From assembly GCA_903857865.1 (NCBI GenBank), contig CAIOGO010000022.1, positions 1 through 59,175 of the forward strand: DNA of 59,175 bases, given 5' to 3'. The notes under the pieces were generated by a model, which was not told where the DNA came from, did not search any database, and was given only the letters and a program-made list of their open reading frames with translations. Source of the DNA: an uncultured bacterium (lineage in GTDB: Bacteria; Bipolaricaulota; Bipolaricaulia; UBA7950; UBA9294). Below, one piece after another: positions 17,403 to 26,503 of this stretch. How positions within the stretch are numbered: position 1 is the first letter of the stretch; every line of letters starts with the position of its first letter. Both the position numbers and the translations under genes were made by a program.

Positions 17403-18425
17403 CTAGTACCCGAAACAACTCGACGAGCGGCGCTTTCCTGCAGCCTCCGCGTTCTCCGCGCTCAGGAAGTAGATGCGCTCCGCCTCCGGGATGCCGCACA
17501 CCTCGGGGCAGTCGCGTCGGTAGTAGAAGGAGTCTGCCTGACTTGAGACGAAGAAGGCGGCGTTCTTGAACAGGGACGGGTTGTCGTGGTGCGGGTCGTC
17601 GAGGCCTCCCCAGTCCCAGGAAGAGCTCGCCGCGACGGTCACCGGGAACGAGGCGCTCGTCCGTCGTCCCCAATCATCCTCGACCACGACGATGATGGCG
17701 GCCGTCTGCTCGGGGAACTCCACGCCGACGAGCACGTTGCGGTTCCGCGCGCTGTCGTAGTCGTAACCGGGCAGGGCCTCCGGTGCATAGGGGCGGCCGG
17801 TGGGAGCGGTCTCGGCCGTGTAGAGCGGGTAGACGAGGCACGCGTTGTCAACGAGTTGGCCATGGAACAGGGCGTGGTAGGTCCCTTCTTCCCACGGTGG
17901 GGTGTAGATCGAATCGGCCATGATGGCACCGCACACGACCTTCTCCTGGGCCTCGACGCGAATCGACACAACGCGCCAGGCGCCATCATATACCACGCCC
18001 GACTCGGGGCCGGACAGACCGCCTGGATGGTGGGTGAAGTCGATGAGTGTCAGCTCGCTTGGCCGCAGAGTCCAGAGGTAGGCGTCCCCGTTGATGCGCG
18101 GCAGGAGAAGGGTCGGCGAGGCATTCGTTCCCTCGGCGAGAACGTTCTCGACGCGCACCTGGCGGCTGTCGGTCCACGTGACCCTCGCTTCCCATTCGAG
18201 TCGGTCGACGATCACGTCGAGCTCGTGTTCTTTCGACGTGACGGCGGTCCCGTCGGGCAGCTGATACGTGTACATCCCGGGAAGCGACGAGCACACGATG
18301 CGCGCTGCGTACGGGACGTGTCCGCGCGGCGGATCGACGAACGCGTGCAGCTCGACGGGCTCCGTGCATCCGGCAAGCGCGGCGAGAAGGAGTGCAAGCA
18401 CAAGTCTCGAGACGATTCGTCCCAT
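17403..18425 (-). CDS. Secreted lipoprotein with Ada-like Cys-containing C-terminal segment
   Basis: 340 residues. Signal peptide with lipobox LAGC (Cys19). The body is beta-rich and not recognised, with an Ig/PKD-like look near the start (HAFVDPPRGHVPYAARI). The last 45 residues, SFYYRRDCPEVCGIPEAERI then YFLSAENAEAAGKR ending SSCF, match the small Ada-like metal-binding repeat found at the end of many secreted proteins (Y.h.pdC..v..i....i.F.s..eA...G.rpC). Function unknown; probably anchored at the cell surface. Confidence 0.65.
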   Translation of the reverse strand: MGRIVSRLVLALLLAALAGCTEPVELHAFVDPPRGHVPYAARIVCSSLPGMYTYQLPDGTAVTSKEHELDVIVDRLEWEARVTWTDSRQVRVENVLAEGTNASPTLLLPRINGDAYLWTLRPSELTLIDFTHHPGGLSGPESGVVYDGAWRVVSIRVEAQEKVVCGAIMADSIYTPPWEEGTYHALFHGQLVDNACLVYPLYTAETAPTGRPYAPEALPGYDYDSARNRNVLVGVEFPEQTAAIIVVVEDDWGRRTSASFPVTVAASSSWDWGGLDDPHHDNPSLFKNAAFFVSSQADSFYYRRDCPEVCGIPEAERIYFLSAENAEAAGKRRSSSCFGY

Positions 18426-18547
18426 GGAACCTCCCCCACCAGTAGAGCATAGGCGGAGCTGTGGGTCAAGACACCCTGCGCTCGGCCCAGGTCCGTATCC
18501 TGCGGGGGTTCCGAAGACCGTGTACGATCCACGCAGGGTGAGGAGAG

Positions 18548-19768
18548 ATGCACATTGCCTGGATGATTGCCGCGGGAAGCCTCGTTTCGTGGATCGCGCT
18601 CCTCTTGTTCCGTGGGGGGTACTGGCGAGTGCGTCCGCTCCTTGATGGCGCTTCTTCAGGGAACCCGAGTCCGCGGGCGGGGTGGCCTTCCGTTGTTGCG
18701 GTGATTCCGGCGCGGAACGAGGAGAGCGTAGTCGGGGAGTCCCTTCCGACGGTCCTCTCTCAGGACTACCCGGGTCCCTTTCACGTCGTCGTGGTCAGCG
18801 ATCGGAGCGAGGATGCGACGGCCGACGCCGCACGGGCCGCCGCGGCGCACCTCGGGTGTGCCGATCGCCTCTCGGTTGTGCAAGGAGAGCCACTGCCGGC
18901 GAGCTGGGCGGGCAAGGTGTGGGCGATGGCGCAGGGTGCGGCGCGGCCTGCCGCCCGAAGAGCTGACTATCTCTGGTTCACCGATGCCGACATCGTCCAC
19001 GATGTAGGCATCCTCCGTGCGCTTGTGGCGAAGGCCGAGGCGGATCGCGTGGACCTCGTCTCCCTCATGGCGCGGCTGCGAGTGGACACGCGTTGGGATC
19101 GCCTGCTCATCCCGGCCTTCGTCTACTTCTTCTCGAAGCTCTACCCCTTCCGCTTCGTCAACGACGCGCGCCGCCGTGCTGCGGGCACGGCGGGCGGCTG
19201 CATGCTCGTGCGGCGCGAGGCGCTCGAGCGGGCGGGCGGCGTGGAGAGCATTCGCGCGGCCCTGATCGACGACTGCGCTCTCGGACGGCTGATCAAGCGG
19301 TCGGGAGGGCGCGTCTGGCTCGGGTTCACGAGCTCGGTTCGGAGCGTGCGGCTCTACGGAACGCTGCGCAGCACATGGGACATGGTGGCTCGATCTGCCT
19401 ACACGCAACTCCGCTACTCGCCCCTCGTAGTGCTGGGCACTGTCTTCGGCATGCTCTTCCTCTACGCCGTCGGTCCCGTCGCCCTTGTGGCCGGGCTCGT
19501 CGCTTCGGCATTCGCCGTGCCAGGCGCCGTCACCCTGGCGTGGCTTGGATTGGCCACGTGGAGCCTGATGGGCCTGAGCTTCCTTCCAATGCTGCGGCAT
19601 CACGGAGCCGGCCGCTGGCCGGCGCTACTCCTCCCGTTGGCCGGCGTGCTCTACGCGGCCATGACCGTCGACTCCGCTTGGAGGCACGCGATCGGGCGGG
19701 GCGGATCTTGGAAGGGACGCACGCACGGCGCGGGCGACGCGGCTGCACGGGGCCGCACGGCGGACTAG
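18548..19768 (+). CDS. hpnB: Family 2 glycosyltransferase, HpnB-like
   Basis: 406 residues. An N-terminal membrane segment (IAWMIAAGSLVSWIALLLF) precedes a GT-A domain: VVAVIPARNEESVV, VVVVSDRSEDATAD, the DxD-type metal site in LWFTDADIVHD, and the acceptor segment IDDCALGRLIKRSGG. Three to four C-terminal membrane segments follow. This arrangement and RFVNDARRRAAGTAGGCMLV match the hopene-associated glycosyltransferase family HpnB. No hopanoid genes are in the window, so a lipid-glycosylation role is inferred from the family only. ATG 18548 has GAGGAG upstream. Confidence 0.75.
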   Translation: MHIAWMIAAGSLVSWIALLLFRGGYWRVRPLLDGASSGNPSPRAGWPSVVAVIPARNEESVVGESLPTVLSQDYPGPFHVVVVSDRSEDATADAARAAAAHLGCADRLSVVQGEPLPASWAGKVWAMAQGAARPAARRADYLWFTDADIVHDVGILRALVAKAEADRVDLVSLMARLRVDTRWDRLLIPAFVYFFSKLYPFRFVNDARRRAAGTAGGCMLVRREALERAGGVESIRAALIDDCALGRLIKRSGGRVWLGFTSSVRSVRLYGTLRSTWDMVARSAYTQLRYSPLVVLGTVFGMLFLYAVGPVALVAGLVASAFAVPGAVTLAWLGLATWSLMGLSFLPMLRHHGAGRWPALLLPLAGVLYAAMTVDSAWRHAIGRGGSWKGRTHGAGDAAARGRTAD

Positions 19769-19907
19769 CGGGAGTCCATCAGTTCGTTGCCGCCTGCCGG
19801 AGCGCTCGGGCCGCGCGGCGGTCCTTGCGTTCGTCGATGCTCCAGGACGATGATCACACAGCGGATCTTCCTTCGAGGAGCCGACTCGTGGGCGGGAGGA
19901 GAACAAC

Positions 19908-20459
19908 GTGGGGCACAGGTTCCCAGTTCTGGAAACGGAGAGGCTGCGATTGCGCGAGCCGCGCCGCTCGGACGCCGAGCGACTCCTCGCCGCATGGCGC
20001 GACGAGGAGACCATGCTCTACTTCGGCACGGAGCCTCTCGGAACCCGGCGGGAGGCAATGGAGGAGATCCGTGCGTTTCGTGAGCAGGCGTCGTCCGGCG
20101 ACGGCATTCGCTGGATCATCACCGAACGAGAGCGTGACGAGTACGTCGGAGACATCGGCTTCTTCGACTTCGCTTCGGACCACGCGCGGGCCGAGATCGG
20201 CTTTCTGTTGGCCAAGCCCTCGTGGGGGCGCGGACTCATGACCGAAGCGCTCGCGGCCACCCTGCAGTACGGGTTTGTCTCGAAGGACCTTCACCGGGTC
20301 GAGGCGCTCGTCGATCCGCGCAATGCCGCCTGCCTGCGCGTTCTCGAGCGGCGAGGTTTCCGGAGAGAGGGAACCCTGAGGGATTACGAGTTCGAACGGG
20401 ACGCGTTCATCGACCTCGTCCTCCTGTCCATGCTGCGCCCGGAGTGGGTCGTAGCGTAG
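19908..20459 (+). CDS. RimJ/RimL-type GNAT acetyltransferase
   Basis: 183 residues from GTG 19908, GGGAGGAG upstream. Opens LETERLRLREPRRSDAERLL, the usual RimJ/L start. The CoA loop is KPSWGRGLMTEALAATLQYG; the end is NAACLRVLERRGFRREGTLR. Family members acetylate N-termini of ribosomal proteins or other amines; the true substrate is unknown. Single gene, followed by a terminator at 20591. Confidence 0.85.
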   Translation: MGHRFPVLETERLRLREPRRSDAERLLAAWRDEETMLYFGTEPLGTRREAMEEIRAFREQASSGDGIRWIITERERDEYVGDIGFFDFASDHARAEIGFLLAKPSWGRGLMTEALAATLQYGFVSKDLHRVEALVDPRNAACLRVLERRGFRREGTLRDYEFERDAFIDLVLLSMLRPEWVVA

Positions 20460-20590
20460 TCCTGAGCGTCACTCGACCATGGACTCAGTGGGGGCGACTT
20501 GATTCGTCGGACCGCCGTCGGATAGGATGTCGCCAACAAGAAGAGAAGCGTACCTTCTTTAAGAGACTGAAGCGGCGATCGCGCCTGCGT

Positions 20591-20625
20591 GAGGGCCTTG
20601 CCTAGCGGCGAGGCCCTCTGCTTCT
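20591..20625 (+). terminator. Intrinsic terminator
   Basis: Stem GAGGGCCTTGCC / GGCGAGGCCCTC with loop TAGC (one G-U pair), followed by TGCTTCTTCT. It is the only thing recognised in the 325-base gap between the acetyltransferase gene (ending 20459) and the copper ATPase gene. Confidence 0.65.
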
Positions 20626-20784
20626 TCTGGGGAGCGGTGACCCTGACAGTCGGCAGGAGCCACGCGCGCTCTGCCTCTCGTTCCTGGAAGGGACTCTCCT
20701 CTTGGCTCGTGCCGCCTGCTAGCGTGGCTTGTATAGTGAGCATGGTCGACATCCGATGCGTTGTGAGTCGTCTGGGAGGTGGGT

Positions 20785-23055
20785 GTGCGCGAGGTACCGG
20801 GCGGACTCAGAAAGACCCTCCAGATTGATGGCATGCATTGCGCCAGCTGCGCGCAGGCCGTTGAGCGGGCGCTGCGGGCCGTGGACGGAGTGGCGAGCGC
20901 TGGCGTGGACCTCGTCAACGAACGAGCGTTGGTCGACGTAGCCGGCGATGTCTCGGATGACGTCCTCATCGCAGCAGTGCGCGCGGCCGGGTACAAGGCA
21001 ACGCGCGAAGACCGGACCGCGACGCCGGACACCCTCGTCGAGCATGATGTAGAGCGTGCGAAGGGTGCGCGACGCCGCGCGGCGCTGGCGTGGGCCCTTG
21101 CGTTGCCGATCGTCGCATGGATGATCCCCGAGATGGCTTGGGGAGTGATGTGGCCTTCGCCTCTCGCCTTCCACTTCGGGATGCTGGCGCTGGCGGCTCC
21201 CGCCGTCTTCATCGCCGGCGGGCCGACGTTGCGGTCGGGGTTCACGGCGGCCGTCCGGCGGGCGCCAACCATGGACACGCTCATCGGGCTTGGCGTCGGA
21301 GCGTCGTTCCTGACCGGCGTGCTTGCGGCGCTGGCACACGTCGGGATGATGCCGTCGGTGCCCGACTACTCCGGCGTCGCGGCCATGATCATGGCCTTTC
21401 ACCTGACAGGGCGATGGATCGAGGCTGCGGCGCGGGGACGGACGTCGGGCGCGATTCGCGCCCTTCTGGGTCTCGGAGCGAGGACGGCCCGCGTTGCGCG
21501 CGGGGCTGCCGAGGTCGAGATCCCTGTGACCGACGTTGTGGTTGGGGATCTCATGATCATCCGGCCCGGCGAGCGCGTCCCGACCGACGGCGTTATCGAG
21601 GCGGGAGAGAGTTCGGTCGACGAATCGCTCGCCACGGGGGAGTCGATGCCCATCCTGAGGCACGTTGGTGACCGAGTCATCGGGGCGACGATCAACGGGG
21701 AGGGCGTGCTCCGAGTCCGCGCGACCGGCGTAGGGGAGGCGACGTTCCTCGCCCAGGTCGTACGGCTCGTCCAGCAAGCGCAGGCGACCAAGGTGCCTAT
21801 TCAGGCGCTTGCAGACCGCGTGACGCGAGTCTTCGTTCCCGTCGTGCTTGCGCTGGCCGCCGCGACGTTCCTCGCTTGGTGGCTCGCTCCGTCAGCCCTC
21901 GGTCAGATCGCGACTGCGGCGGGACGATTCCTACCTTGGGGGTCGAGCGATGCGTCGCCGCTCGGGCGGGCGCTGTTCGCTGCCGTCGCGGTGCTCGTCA
22001 TCGCTTGTCCGTGCGCTCTTGGACTCGCGACGCCGACCGCGCTCACGGTCGGCGCCGGGCGTGGCGCTCGAAGCGGAATCCTCTTGAGAAACGGAGAGGC
22101 GGTCCAGACCTTGAGCCGCGTCGATGTGCTCGTCTTCGACAAGACGGGAACGGTGACCGTCGGACGGCCGCAGGTGATGGACATCGTTTCTCGCGAGATT
22201 CCCGCCGACGAGCTCTTGGCGCTGGCCGGGTGCGTCGAATCTGCTTCGGAGCATCCGATTGCGCGCGCGGTCGTTGCGGCGTGCGAGACGCGGGGCATCT
22301 CCCTTGCGGCGGCGAGTGACGTTCGCGCGATTCCCGGGCGTGGGGTGCGGGGGCGCGTCGATGGGCGCGAGGTGTGGGTCGGGCGTGCCGACTGGCTCTC
22401 TGCGGAGGGATTCCCGCTCGATGCGTGGGAGGCTGTGATTGCGCGGATGGAGGATGCGGGGACGACGGCTGTGGGTGTCGCAGTGGCCGGCCGGGTCTTG
22501 GGTTTCCTGTCCGTGGCCGACCGCGCGAAGCCCGACGCTCGGGAGGCGATCGCGACCCTGAGGGGCATGGGCATCGATGTGGTTCTCCTCACTGGGGACA
22601 ACGAACGGGCGGCGCACTCCATCGCAGCCGAGGTGGGGATCGATCGCGTGATCGCAAACGTCCTGCCCGAGGACAAGGTCTCCGTCGTTCGCGGCTTGAT
22701 GGCGGCCGGGTCCGTCACCGGGATGGTCGGCGATGGGATCAACGATGCGCCTGCGTTGACGTCGGCCGACGTCGGCATCGCGTTGGGCACGGGGACCGAT
22801 GTGGCGATCGAATCGGCGGACATCACGCTCGTCTCCGGGGAACTCCTTGCGGTCGTGCGTGCCGTGAAGCTCTCGCGCGCCACGTTCCGCAAGATACGCC
22901 AGAACCTGTTCTTTGCGTTCGTGTACAACGTCGTGGCCATTCCGCTCGCCGTGTTGGGTCTACTGCATCCGCTGATCGCCGAGGCGGCGATGGCGTTCTC
23001 GTCCATCAACGTTGTCCTGAACGCCAATCGGTTGCGGCGAGCACGGCTCGGATAG
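20785..23055 (+). CDS. copA: Copper-translocating P1B-type ATPase
   Basis: About 756 residues. One N-terminal heavy-metal domain with GMHCASC (about residue 15). Membrane CPC motif in IACPCALGLATP (about 408), phosphorylation site DKTGTVTVG (about 451), HP motif in SEHPIARAV, and hinge GDGINDAPALTSADVG (about 650). YN in the next-to-last helix (FVYNVVAIPLAV) and MAFSSINVVLNANRL in the last define the Cu(I) exporter subgroup. GTG 20785 has GGGAGGT 5 bases upstream; GTG 20779 overlaps that site, so the later start is chosen. No chaperone or regulator gene lies beside it. Confidence 0.93.
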   Translation: MREVPGGLRKTLQIDGMHCASCAQAVERALRAVDGVASAGVDLVNERALVDVAGDVSDDVLIAAVRAAGYKATREDRTATPDTLVEHDVERAKGARRRAALAWALALPIVAWMIPEMAWGVMWPSPLAFHFGMLALAAPAVFIAGGPTLRSGFTAAVRRAPTMDTLIGLGVGASFLTGVLAALAHVGMMPSVPDYSGVAAMIMAFHLTGRWIEAAARGRTSGAIRALLGLGARTARVARGAAEVEIPVTDVVVGDLMIIRPGERVPTDGVIEAGESSVDESLATGESMPILRHVGDRVIGATINGEGVLRVRATGVGEATFLAQVVRLVQQAQATKVPIQALADRVTRVFVPVVLALAAATFLAWWLAPSALGQIATAAGRFLPWGSSDASPLGRALFAAVAVLVIACPCALGLATPTALTVGAGRGARSGILLRNGEAVQTLSRVDVLVFDKTGTVTVGRPQVMDIVSREIPADELLALAGCVESASEHPIARAVVAACETRGISLAAASDVRAIPGRGVRGRVDGREVWVGRADWLSAEGFPLDAWEAVIARMEDAGTTAVGVAVAGRVLGFLSVADRAKPDAREAIATLRGMGIDVVLLTGDNERAAHSIAAEVGIDRVIANVLPEDKVSVVRGLMAAGSVTGMVGDGINDAPALTSADVGIALGTGTDVAIESADITLVSGELLAVVRAVKLSRATFRKIRQNLFFAFVYNVVAIPLAVLGLLHPLIAEAAMAFSSINVVLNANRLRRARLG

Positions 23056-23094
23056 GGCACGAAGAACCCTACGAAGGCGCGTCGGCACGCGGCG

Positions 23095-23122
23095 TTGCAC
23101 CTATCGAAGCCGGGGCTATAAT
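23095..23122 (+). promoter_or_regulatory. Predicted sigma-70-type promoter for hpt-tsaD
   Basis: TTGCAC (23095-23100), 16-base spacer, consensus TATAAT (23117-23122). Lies between copA and hpt. Confidence 0.6.
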
Positions 23123-23234
23123 CGCGCCGTGCCAATAGCCGTCGCGCCTATTGGCACTGATCCTTTCGCGCCCGCGTGATGAGAGGCTGAGCGGGATGGC
23201 GTTCTCGCGGGTCGCGTTGCACAAGGTGGGCATC

Positions 23235-23813
23235 ATGGACCAGATCGACCTTCGGACACGTATGGAGCGCGTTCTCTACAGCGAGGACGCGATCTCCGAG
23301 CGCGTTCGGAAGTTGGCCGAGCAGATCTCCGACGACTACCGCTCACGCGGACACGCAGCGGATCGGAAAGGACGGCCGCTCCTGATTGTCGGCATCTTGC
23401 GGGGCGCACTCGTGTTCATGGCGGATCTGGCGCGCGAGATGACGATCCCCGTCGAGTATGACCTGATCAGCGTCTCGTCGTACGGGAACGGGACGGCGCC
23501 CGGCGCGGTGCGGTTGGTGAAGGACCTCGAGCGGCCGATCGAAGGGCGCGACGTGCTCGTCGTGGAGGACATCATCGACACGGGCTACACGATCGAGTAC
23601 CTCCGCCGGAATTTGGAGTCGCGGGATCCCGCCTCGCTTCGCGTCTGTACCCTTGTCGACAAGGCGGCTCGCCGCGAAATCCAGACTCAAGTCGACTACG
23701 TGGGGTTCGCCCTCGCCGAGGACGCGTTCATCGTGGGGTACGGCATGGACTACGCCGAGCTGTACAGGAACCTCCCGTTCATTGGGGTGCTGAAACAGGA
23801 GTACATCGGATGA
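23235..23813 (+). CDS. hpt: Hypoxanthine phosphoribosyltransferase
   Basis: 192 residues from ATG 23235 (AAGGTGGG upstream); the frame is open 28 codons earlier but this start gives the usual length. Motifs: LLIVGILRGALVFMADLAR (PPi loop), SVSSYGNGT (flexible loop Ser-Tyr), and the PRPP-binding VLVVEDIIDTGYT, with VDYVGFALAEDAFIVGYG near the end. Makes IMP/GMP from hypoxanthine/guanine in purine salvage. Its last codons overlap tsaD by 4 bases, so the two are co-transcribed. Confidence 0.93.
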   Translation: MDQIDLRTRMERVLYSEDAISERVRKLAEQISDDYRSRGHAADRKGRPLLIVGILRGALVFMADLAREMTIPVEYDLISVSSYGNGTAPGAVRLVKDLERPIEGRDVLVVEDIIDTGYTIEYLRRNLESRDPASLRVCTLVDKAARREIQTQVDYVGFALAEDAFIVGYGMDYAELYRNLPFIGVLKQEYIG

Positions 23814-24820
23814 CCGGCGCGGACTCTTCTCTCACGCTCGGTATCGAGACTTCGTGCGACGAAACGTCGGTCGCCGTGCTGCGCGGCGAGACGGAGATCC
23901 TGGCGAACATCGTCTACTCGCAAGTCGATCTCCACGCCCGCTACGGCGGCGTCGTCCCCGAGGTTGCGTCGCGCAACCACGTGGTGAAACTGCCCTACAT
24001 CGTCGACGAGGCGTTGGCTTGCGCGGGGGTCCAGGTCCAGGAGATCTCCCTCGTGGCGGCCACGATGGGGCCGGGCCTCGTTGGGCCGCTGTTGGTCGGC
24101 CTGTGCCACGCCAAAGGGATGGCCTACGCGTTGCGCGCCCCGTTCCTCGGAGTGAACCACCTGGAGGGCCACCTCTTCGCCCATCGGCTTCACTCTCCGG
24201 ATGTGGTCCCGCCGTTCATGGGCCTTATCGTCTCCGGCGGGCACACGATGCTCGTCGACGTACCTCGCTACGGCGAGTACTACGTCGTGGGAACGACCGT
24301 CGACGACGCCGCGGGTGAGGCGATCGACAAGATCGGGAAGATGATCGGCATGGGGTACCCGGCGGGCGCGAAGATGGACGAACTGGCGGACAGCGGGGAT
24401 CCTAAGGCGATTCCGCTTCCACGCCCGATGGGAGATTCGCCGAGCTTCGACTTCAGCTTCTCCGGGTTGAAAACAGCGGTCCTGTACCACGTGCGCAAGA
24501 ACCCGCGGGAACGACGGGAAGACATTGCCGCATCGGTTCTCGCGAGCGTGGTGGATGTGCTGACGAAGAAGTCACTCGAGGCGACGCGCCGCTTCCATCG
24601 CCATCGTCTGGTGGTCGTCGGTGGAGTTGCCGCGAATGCTCACTTGCGGGCGCAACTCGTTGCGGAGGGCACCCAACGCGGCATTGACGTCTTGTTCCCG
24701 CCGATCGCGCTCTGCACCGACAACGCGGCCATGATTGCAGCCGTCGGCGCCTTTCGGCACCGGGAGTTCGGAGAGGCGCATCCGCTCTCGGTGTCGCCGA
24801 ACCCTTCGTTGTCCTTCTAG
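23810..24820 (+). CDS. tsaD: tRNA N6-threonylcarbamoyladenosine transferase TsaD
   Basis: 336 residues, the normal length. LGIETSCDETSVAVL at the start; metal site HLEGHLFAHRL (HxEGH); LIVSGGHTML; substrate loop DDAAGEAIDKIGKMIG; and LCTDNAAMIAAVG at the end. Transfers threonylcarbamoyl to A37 of ANN-decoding tRNAs, with TsaB and TsaE, which are not in this window. The start ATG overlaps the hpt stop. It converges on the DUF1385 gene 13 bases away. Confidence 0.95.
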   Translation: MTGADSSLTLGIETSCDETSVAVLRGETEILANIVYSQVDLHARYGGVVPEVASRNHVVKLPYIVDEALACAGVQVQEISLVAATMGPGLVGPLLVGLCHAKGMAYALRAPFLGVNHLEGHLFAHRLHSPDVVPPFMGLIVSGGHTMLVDVPRYGEYYVVGTTVDDAAGEAIDKIGKMIGMGYPAGAKMDELADSGDPKAIPLPRPMGDSPSFDFSFSGLKTAVLYHVRKNPRERREDIAASVLASVVDVLTKKSLEATRRFHRHRLVVVGGVAANAHLRAQLVAEGTQRGIDVLFPPIALCTDNAAMIAAVGAFRHREFGEAHPLSVSPNPSLSF

Positions 24821-24832
24821 AGAGGCTCAGGC

Positions 24833-25720
24833 TCAGGCGGCCCGTTCGGCTGCGGCGGGCTCATCCAATCCGCGGACTTCCTTGAGCGCCGCAATGGCCA
24901 CTTCGATCATGTCGTCGCTCGGCTCCGCCGTCGTCAGTCGCTGCAGCCACAGGCCCGGCTGGCCGAGGATGCGTACCCAGCGCCGATCGAAGTGAAGGCC
25001 CGTGAATCGCTGCGCCTCGAACGAGATGCCGGCGACAACAGGCAACAGCAGGATGCGCGACAGGATCTTGAGCCACAGGGTCGGGTTTCCTGCGAGGGAG
25101 AAGACGAGGATGGCGACGACGAACACCGTCATGAGGAATGCCGTGCCGCAACGAGGGTGCAACGTCGTGTGCTTCTTCGCATTCTCGGTCGTGAGATCCT
25201 CGTCAGACTCGTAGGTGTGGACGACTTTGTGTTCGGCGCCGTGGTACTGGAAGACGCGGCGGATGTCCTTCACCAACCAGCGGATGACGACAATGTAGAC
25301 GAAGAAGAAGGCGAGGCGAATGAGGCCCTCAACGAGGTTGAAGACGATCGAATTCCCCAGCCGCAACCAAGAGACGCTGTTCGCGATGAACAGGGGGAGG
25401 ACGATGAACGCCCCGACGCCGACGATCATGGCGAGGAGGAACGCGAAGAACGTCCCTCCCTTGCTCAGTTGCTCCTCCTCGGGGTACGCGACCTGGGTGG
25501 AGACGTTGAGAGCACGCATGCCTAGCGCCATCGTGTCGTAGAGCCGGAACGTGCCGCGAAGGAACGGGGTCCGTCCGAGGCGTGGGAACCGTCGGTTCAC
25601 CGGCAAAGACCGGACGACGATGGCCTTCGTGTCCAAACGACGAACAGCGACCGCTACGCGGTCGCCGTTCTGCATCATCACACCTTCGATGACAGCTTGC
25701 CCGCCGATCGGCGGCTTCAC
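24833..25720 (-). CDS. DUF1385 membrane protein
   Basis: 295 residues from GTG 25720. GTG comes one base after the rpmE stop, and AAGGA lies 11 bases before it; a longer frame to 25771 would overlap rpmE. The start KPPIGGQAVIEGVMM, the block FQYHGAEHKVVHTYE and HPRCGTAFLM are the family signature. Four or so membrane segments. Function unknown; members usually sit next to rpmE/prfA, as here. Last gene of the rpsI-rpmE-DUF1385 operon. Confidence 0.88.
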   Translation of the reverse strand: MKPPIGGQAVIEGVMMQNGDRVAVAVRRLDTKAIVVRSLPVNRRFPRLGRTPFLRGTFRLYDTMALGMRALNVSTQVAYPEEEQLSKGGTFFAFLLAMIVGVGAFIVLPLFIANSVSWLRLGNSIVFNLVEGLIRLAFFFVYIVVIRWLVKDIRRVFQYHGAEHKVVHTYESDEDLTTENAKKHTTLHPRCGTAFLMTVFVVAILVFSLAGNPTLWLKILSRILLLPVVAGISFEAQRFTGLHFDRRWVRILGQPGLWLQRLTTAEPSDDMIEVAIAALKEVRGLDEPAAAERAA

Positions 25721-25721
25721 C

Positions 25722-25958
25722 TTACTTGCCGTCCTTCTTGGGCTTCTGGGCGGCTGTGACGACGCCCGCATACTTGCGCTGGAAGCGTTCGACGCGCCCT
25801 TCCGTGTCGAGGAACCGCTCCTCGCCGGTGAAGAACGGATGGCACTTCGAGCAGATGTCGACGCGCATCTCCTCCACAGTCGATCGTGTCTCTAGCTTCG
25901 CGCCGCAGCCGCAATGGACAACGGCCTTCTTCATCTCGGGATGAATGCCCTGCTTCAC
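25722..25958 (-). CDS. rpmE: 50S ribosomal protein bL31
   Basis: 78 residues from GTG 25958 (AGAGGAG upstream). KQGIHPEMKKAVVHCGCG, then DICSKCHPFFTGEERFLDTE and GRVERFQRKY match L31. CGC and CSKC give the four-Cys zinc-binding type. 19 bases after rpsI, and directly followed by the DUF1385 gene. Confidence 0.93.
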   Translation of the reverse strand: MKQGIHPEMKKAVVHCGCGAKLETRSTVEEMRVDICSKCHPFFTGEERFLDTEGRVERFQRKYAGVVTAAQKPKKDGK

Positions 25959-25977
25959 GGTAGGCTCCTCTTGCCGG

Positions 25978-26415
25978 CTAGCGCTTGGAGTACTGCTCGC
26001 TCTTGCGCGCCTTGCGGCGGTTGATCTTCTTGCGCTCGACCTCGCGCGCGTCTCGCACGAGAAGGCCGGCCTGCTTGAGAGGCGTGCGGTACTCAGAGGT
26101 GACTCCGCAGAGCGCACGGGCGATGCCGAGACGAACAGCTTCCATCTGCCCGGTGGTGCCGCCGCCCGCCACGCGGGCCTTGACGTCGTACTTGCCGACG
26201 GTCCCCGTGACGTAGAACGGTACCTTGAGCGTCTTCTCGAGATGCTCCTCGGAGTTCAGAAACGCGCCGAAGTACTCCACGGCCGGGCGGTTGTTGATGA
26301 CCAACGCTCCGGAACCCTCGGCGAGGTAAATGCGGGCTGTCGCACGCTTTCGGCGCCCGATCGCATGCACGTAGTTGCCAACCCTCTTAGGTAGTCGCTT
26401 GTCACCCTGCTCCAC
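25978..26415 (-). CDS. rpsI: 30S ribosomal protein uS9
   Basis: 145 residues from GTG 26415 with GAGGAGG upstream. YVHAIGRRKRATARIYL, FVTGTVGKYDV-like strand and RVAGGGTTGQMEAVRLGIAR are diagnostic; the end KARKSEQYSKR is the tail that reaches the P-site tRNA. In most bacteria rplM lies directly upstream; here the upstream gene is a flavin disulfide reductase and no rplM is in the window. Confidence 0.95.
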   Translation of the reverse strand: MEQGDKRLPKRVGNYVHAIGRRKRATARIYLAEGSGALVINNRPAVEYFGAFLNSEEHLEKTLKVPFYVTGTVGKYDVKARVAGGGTTGQMEAVRLGIARALCGVTSEYRTPLKQAGLLVRDAREVERKKINRRKARKSEQYSKR

Positions 26416-26503
26416 GAGAGTCTTTCCTCCTCAAGAAGTGCTAGAACCGTCGGATGATACTCGTGGGTCCTGAACCTGTCAACGGCGCGCCGGACGCGGC
26501 GCG

